64,000 nt of DNA from JAZKFT01 sp040386335 (lineage in GTDB: Bacteria > Bacteroidota > Bacteroidia > Chitinophagales > Chitinophagaceae), in the NCBI GenBank assembly GCA_040386335.1, contig JAZKFT010000025.1, positions 124,001 to 188,000 of the forward strand. The letters run 5' to 3'. A program made the position numbers and the translations under genes. The notes below the pieces were generated by a model, which did no database searches, was not told the origin of the DNA, and was given only the letters and a program-made list of their open reading frames with translations. Below, piece after piece: positions 60,283 to 64,000 of the stretch; positions within the stretch are counted from its first letter, which is position 1, and each line of letters starts with the position of its first letter.

Positions 60283-61005
60283 TTACATCTTCACCACCTT
60301 ACCACTGCCAGAAGATTTGGTGCTGATATTGGTAGCACTGCCGGTGTAATAAAGGGTGCCGCTGCCGCTGATATGGGCATCAATACTTTTGTTGGCCTTT
60401 GTTTTTACATCACCACTTCCGCTGATATGGGCGTCCACTTCGTCGAATGCAATCTGCGATGCATCTACTTTACCACTGCCGCTAACATGTGCATCCAGGT
60501 TTTTGCTGGTGCCGTTTTTGATGGTAATATCACCACTGCCGCTGATGGCTGCGTCCACATCTCCAAAATGGCTAAAACCCAGGTTGATACTGCCTGAACC
60601 GGCAATGGCCAAACGAGTCTTTCCTTCATTGGTAAATGCGCCATCCCCTTTAATATCACCGCTTCCGGCTACAGACAAATTTTCCACTTTGGTCATCTGC
60701 ACCCTGATGGTCATTTTATTTTTGCTGCTCAAACCGATTTTATCCTTGCTCCTGATCACCAGTTTGTTGCCTTCCAGTTTTGTTTCAATATAAGGCAACA
60801 AGTTGTCGTCGGCCTCCACTTCAATGCTGCTGCTGCTTCCATAACTAATGATCACATCCATAGATCCGCTGGATGACAACGCTGAAAAATTACCGGCCTG
60901 GCGTGTCTCTTTTTTGAGGTTGCCGTTGCCTTTAATTTGCTCCCATCCACGGGCAAATACTGAAAGAGAGATGATGGCGAATACGCCGAAAATGATTTTT
61001 TTCAT
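60283..61005 (-). CDS. Head GIN domain (DUF2807) exported protein
   Basis: 240 residues. Signal peptide MKKIIFGVFAIISLSVFARG, then a DUF2807 (putative auto-transporter adhesin head GIN) domain. About six near-regular turns end in (A/V)SGSG (LSVAGSGDIKGDG, LAIAGSGSINLG, AAISGSGDITIKNG, AHVSGSGKVDAS, AHISGSGDVKTKAN, AHISGSGTLYYTG), building a right-handed beta solenoid. Likely periplasmic or surface; role unknown. Confidence 0.88.
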   Translation of the reverse strand: MKKIIFGVFAIISLSVFARGWEQIKGNGNLKKETRQAGNFSALSSSGSMDVIISYGSSSSIEVEADDNLLPYIETKLEGNKLVIRSKDKIGLSSKNKMTIRVQMTKVENLSVAGSGDIKGDGAFTNEGKTRLAIAGSGSINLGFSHFGDVDAAISGSGDITIKNGTSKNLDAHVSGSGKVDASQIAFDEVDAHISGSGDVKTKANKSIDAHISGSGTLYYTGSATNISTKSSGSGKVVKM

Positions 61006-61217
61006 GTGGGTGATTTTTGTGGTTAAAGTAAATTGACGCAGCTAGTACGAAACATTTCGGAGTAAGGTTACAGCACCCGAAAATTATTTTTCCGGAGTTT
61101 GGATTGGCCCGGAGACCCAACCAATTTACGTGGCTCAGCATGCATTGTCCGCCCTTCAAGTGTTTCCATTTCCTTAAACTGTACATGCCCGGGAAAAGGT
61201 TACAAGTCTTTATCTAT

Positions 61218-61225
61218 TATCTTTG
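61218..61225 (+). promoter_or_regulatory. -7 element before the pigment-cluster gene
   Basis: TATCTTTG, a perfect TAnnTTTG, 19 bases before the ATG at 61245. The -33 region shows no TTTG. Confidence 0.5.
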
Positions 61226-61244
61226 GCGCTTTAATAAAATTTGA

Positions 61245-61724
61245 ATGAACGTGAAAGTATTTTTAAACCTGCTGTTTATCCTATGCCTGGGATCTGTTCA
61301 GGGCAAGGCGCAGAAAGGTTTTGACAGGTCGGCTTTTTATTCGGTACTGGCCACGGGTAATGCGACTGAGATAGATGCCCAGTTAAGCATTGTAGACGGT
61401 TCCTCTATCATTGAAAAAGAGGCCTATTCAGGCACATTACTGATGAAAAAAGCAGAATTGGCAGCCAAGGCAAAGGACAAATTGAAATTCTTCAAATCCG
61501 GCCGATCCAAACTGGAGGCCTCCATATCAAAAGACAATGACAACACAGAATATCGTTTTCTCCGGCTCATTATCCAGGAACATGCACCCAAGGTGGTAAA
61601 ATACAGGAACGAGGTAGAAGAAGACAGCAAACTGATCCGCTCCAACTTCAAGAGCCTTTCGAAAAGCCTGCAGGATGTAATAATCGACTACAGTAAAAAA
61701 TCAAAGGCTTTAAAAAACCTCTAG
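61245..61724 (+). CDS. Exported protein at the start of the pigment cluster
   Basis: 159 residues. Signal peptide MNVKVFLNLLFILCLGSVQG, then a helical, charged body (LLMKKAELAAKAKDKLKFFK, EHAPKVVKYRNEVEEDSKLI). I do not recognise a family. It lies 17 bases before darA on the same strand and shares the TATCTTTG promoter candidate, so it is probably co-transcribed with the dialkylresorcinol genes. Its role could be to handle pigment precursors in the periplasm, but nothing in the sequence shows this. Confidence 0.65.
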   Translation: MNVKVFLNLLFILCLGSVQGKAQKGFDRSAFYSVLATGNATEIDAQLSIVDGSSIIEKEAYSGTLLMKKAELAAKAKDKLKFFKSGRSKLEASISKDNDNTEYRFLRLIIQEHAPKVVKYRNEVEEDSKLIRSNFKSLSKSLQDVIIDYSKKSKALKNL

Positions 61725-61741
61725 CCCATCATTCCCATTGC

Positions 61742-62650
61742 ATGAGTAAAAAAATTCTGGTTCTCTATTATTCCCAGTCGGGACAACTGGGTAATATTAT
61801 CAACAATCTGACCACCCCACTTACTGAATCTGGCCATACCATAGAAACAGTCCGTGTAGAACCAGCGACCCCCTACCCCTTCCCCTGGTCGGGCAAAAGT
61901 TTCTTTGCGGTGATGCCCGATTGCGTTTTGGGTGTGCCTACCGAACTTAAACCATTCGAACTAAAAGAGCCTGCTTACGACCTGGTGGTGTTTGGTTATG
62001 CGGCCTGGTTTCTTTCGCCGAGTATACCCGCAAACTCCATACTGAACCATCCTTTGGTAAAAGCGCGTTTAAAAAACACGCCGGTGGTCACTATTACCGG
62101 AGCCCGGAATATGTGGATCAGTGCTATGGAACGAATCAGGCAAATGTTTACGACTTTGGAAGTAAAGCATGTGGGAAATATAGCCCTCGTGGATAAACAT
62201 GCCAATCTTGTAAGTTTTGTCACCATTCTTTACTGGATGTTTACCGGCAAAAAAGACCGGTACCTGAACCTTTTTCCAAAGCCGGGCGTAGCAGATGCTG
62301 ATATAGAAAACTGTAAAAACTTTGGCAGCATTGTTGAAAAACACCTTGTTACAGGCAATTATGCAGGAATGCAGGATCAACTGCTTGAACAAAAGGCTGT
62401 AGTGGTAAAATACAACCTGATGTTTATTGAATCCAAGGCAAGGAGGATTTTTGCCATTTGGGCCAATTTAATTGTGAAAAGAAAAAACAGGACGCCGTGG
62501 CTTGTGGCGTTCAAGTATTATCTTATAATTGCGTTGTTTATAGCGGCCCCGATCATTCTTACCGTGGACGCGCTATTTTTTAAACCATTTTTATCCAAGC
62601 GAATTAAGAGGCAGAAACAATATTATTCAGGCGTAAACCAATCAAATTAA
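61742..62650 (+). CDS. darA: Dialkylresorcinol condensing enzyme DarA
   Basis: 302 residues. N-terminal flavodoxin-like fold (ILVLYYSQSGQLGNIINNLT, VVFGYAAWFLSPSIPANSIL, VVTITGARNMWISAMERIRQ) and a C-terminal membrane segment (YYLIIALFIAAPIILTVDAL). DarA with DarB makes dialkylresorcinols, the ester part of flexirubin pigments. It is followed by darB after one base, a coupled pair. Confidence 0.88.
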   Translation: MSKKILVLYYSQSGQLGNIINNLTTPLTESGHTIETVRVEPATPYPFPWSGKSFFAVMPDCVLGVPTELKPFELKEPAYDLVVFGYAAWFLSPSIPANSILNHPLVKARLKNTPVVTITGARNMWISAMERIRQMFTTLEVKHVGNIALVDKHANLVSFVTILYWMFTGKKDRYLNLFPKPGVADADIENCKNFGSIVEKHLVTGNYAGMQDQLLEQKAVVVKYNLMFIESKARRIFAIWANLIVKRKNRTPWLVAFKYYLIIALFIAAPIILTVDALFFKPFLSKRIKRQKQYYSGVNQSN

Positions 62651-62651
62651 A

Positions 62652-63800
62652 ATGTCGTTTAAAGAGGTCTATATTAATAACACTTCGTCTTTTTTCCCTA
62701 ACGAACCCGTGTCCAATGATGAGATGGAAGAGTACCTGGGATATATCAATGACACACCCTCAAGGTCAAAGGCAATTGTGTTGCGGAACAATGGTATCAA
62801 AAACCGTTTCTATGCACTTACCAAGGAAGGAAAATCAACACATACCAATGCGCAAATGACCGCGGAGGCAGTTAAAACGCTGTTCAAAGACAATCCTGAG
62901 GATATCAAATCGGTGGAACTGATCAGTTGTGGCACTTCCACACCCGATCAGCTGATGCCGTCGCATGGCGTAATGGTACATGGTCATTTACAGGGAACCA
63001 ACCCTGTAGAAGTGGTGTCGCCTGCCGGCGTATGCTGTGCGGGTATGCATGCTTTTAAATATGCTTACCTGGCCACTAAGGCTGGTGATGTTCACCAGTC
63101 TGTTGCTACAGGCTCTGAAAGGTTCTCTGTTTCGCTGGTGTCGGATAATTTTGAGGATGAGGCACAGCGCTTAAAGCAGCTGGTAGAGGACCCCTATATC
63201 GGTTTTGAAAAAGAATTCCTGAGATGGATGTTATCGGACGGTGCCGCAGCATTCTTAATTTCTGATACAAAAAATGAAACCGGCATTAGCCTTCGTGTAG
63301 AATGGATGGAAGGTTTTTCGTACGCAAATGAACTTGCCCCCTGTATGTACATGGGAAGCGAAAAACAAAAGGATGGCTCGTTGAAAAGCTACCTTGATTA
63401 TTCGCCCCAGGAGTTAATGGCAGAGTCCATTCTGAGCATTAAACAAGACGTAAAACTGCTGAGCAAAAACATCGTTTTATATGGTGGATATGGTGTAAAA
63501 GCCTCTTTGGCCAAACATGGCGTTAAATCAGAAGAAATCGACTTTTTCCTGCCCCATATGTCGAGCGAATTTTTCAAAGACAAGATCTACACCCAATTGA
63601 TTGCCAACGAAACGGGCATCATGTACGATAAATGGTTTGTAAACCTGAGCCGGGTGGGCAATGTGGGCGCGGCTTCCATTTACTTTATGGTGGATGAATT
63701 GTTTCACAGTGGTAAATTGAAAGTGGGTGATAAAATATTCCTCCTGGTTCCGGAAAGTGCAAGGTTTTCGTACATGTTCAGTTTGCTTACGGTTGTGTAG
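62652..63800 (+). CDS. darB: Ketosynthase III-like dialkylresorcinol enzyme DarB
   Basis: 382 residues. KAS III/CHS-like fold: the nucleophile Cys in SPAGVCCAGMHAFKYAY (Cys128 or 129), the His in FFLPHMSSEFF and the Asn in NLSRVGNVGAASI complete the triad. It condenses two fatty acyl chains to the cyclohexanedione precursor, which DarA aromatises. Overlapping context with darA and a following small gene is as in flexirubin clusters of Bacteroidota. Confidence 0.92.
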   Translation: MSFKEVYINNTSSFFPNEPVSNDEMEEYLGYINDTPSRSKAIVLRNNGIKNRFYALTKEGKSTHTNAQMTAEAVKTLFKDNPEDIKSVELISCGTSTPDQLMPSHGVMVHGHLQGTNPVEVVSPAGVCCAGMHAFKYAYLATKAGDVHQSVATGSERFSVSLVSDNFEDEAQRLKQLVEDPYIGFEKEFLRWMLSDGAAAFLISDTKNETGISLRVEWMEGFSYANELAPCMYMGSEKQKDGSLKSYLDYSPQELMAESILSIKQDVKLLSKNIVLYGGYGVKASLAKHGVKSEEIDFFLPHMSSEFFKDKIYTQLIANETGIMYDKWFVNLSRVGNVGAASIYFMVDELFHSGKLKVGDKIFLLVPESARFSYMFSLLTVV

Positions 63801-63866
63801 ATAAGATTGAAAAAGCATGAAATAATCGCCGCTGTTTTATAGATTTACTTACTTCAATCCTCCGCC

Positions 63867-64000
63867 ATGAAAAAAGAAGATATTCCCCAGGACGATGGTG
63901 CGCTTAATAAACTTACCAAGGAAATTGTGTACGCGGTTGACAATTCAGGTAATTACACTACAGAACTCAGCACCGGCTGGCAGGTAAAAACCACCGCCCT
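63867..64000 (+). CDS. Pigment-cluster hypothetical, 5' fragment
   Basis: The first 44 codons of a gene running off the right edge: MKKEDIPQDDGALNKLTKEI VYAVDNSGNYTTELSTGW (in two parts). It starts 66 bases after darB. I recall a conserved small protein with this start (MKKEDIPQD) beside darB in other Bacteroidota, without a known function. Confidence 0.6.
   Translation, partial: MKKEDIPQDDGALNKLTKEIVYAVDNSGNYTTELSTGWQVKTTA

Noticed and set aside
1..64000. tRNA or rRNA genes and insertion sequences
   Set aside because: No cloverleaf-like stretch, rRNA core sequence or transposase motif was noticed in any spacer; this was by eye, not by a covariance search.

Overview
The window looks like chromosomal DNA from a member of Bacteroidota, most likely Chitinophagaceae or a close relative. 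Evidence: a type IX secretion sorting domain, flexirubin-type DarA/DarB genes, DUF3857, DUF1684 and DUF3276 proteins, a long-form zinc-free uS14, almost no Shine-Dalgarno sequences, and -7/-33 promoters of the form TTTG-N19/20-TAnnTTTG (clearest upstream of rpsJ and of the DUF3276 gene). The genus cannot be fixed from the sequence alone. No rRNA, tRNA, insertion sequence, prophage or CRISPR array was seen.

Layout. 1-6.7 kb: edge of a regulator-propeller sensor gene, a large repeat-rich exported protein, a sorbosone-dehydrogenase-like beta-propeller and an unknown protein. 6.7-20.4 kb: the S10-spc ribosomal protein cluster on the minus strand, from rpsJ at about 20.3 kb to secY and map. The usual infA-rpmJ-rpsM-rpsK-rpsD-rpoA-rplQ tail is absent. 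20.4-34 kb: a DUF4143 ATPase behind an array of direct repeats, queA behind a structured leader, DUF1684, a frameshifted ECF sigma gene with its cupin anti-sigma partner, a beta-helix protein, threonine aldolase and a 1249-residue transglutaminase/TPR protein. 34-46.5 kb: pdeM, a histone-deacetylase-like amidohydrolase, an Fe-S membrane oxidoreductase, a PyrR-like phosphoribosyltransferase, hldD, purL and secreted or unknown proteins. 46.5-52.7 kb: a compact arsenosugar operon (two glycosyltransferases, arsM, arsS, a PiT transporter, an AhpD-like protein and a TlpA-DUF547 fusion). 52.7-61 kb: transporters (DAACS, DedA, MFS, ABC), DUF3276, TPR and DUF2807 proteins. 61.2 kb to the end: the start of a flexirubin/dialkylresorcinol pigment cluster (darA, darB and a cut-off neighbour).

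The most unusual features are in the DNA between genes. Many spacers, including most of those inside the ribosomal operon, carry their own family of degenerate 7-11 bp repeats, often arranged as two facing arms that could form long hairpins. Two of these families also appear in frame inside hldD, as extra segments of the epimerase, and one supplies the stop codon of the ABC transporter. Separately, four 19-bp direct repeats with 32-33 bp spacing precede the DUF4143 ATPase, a 96-bp structured inverted repeat forms the queA leader, and an ungapped 87-bp direct repeat flanks the large exported-protein gene.
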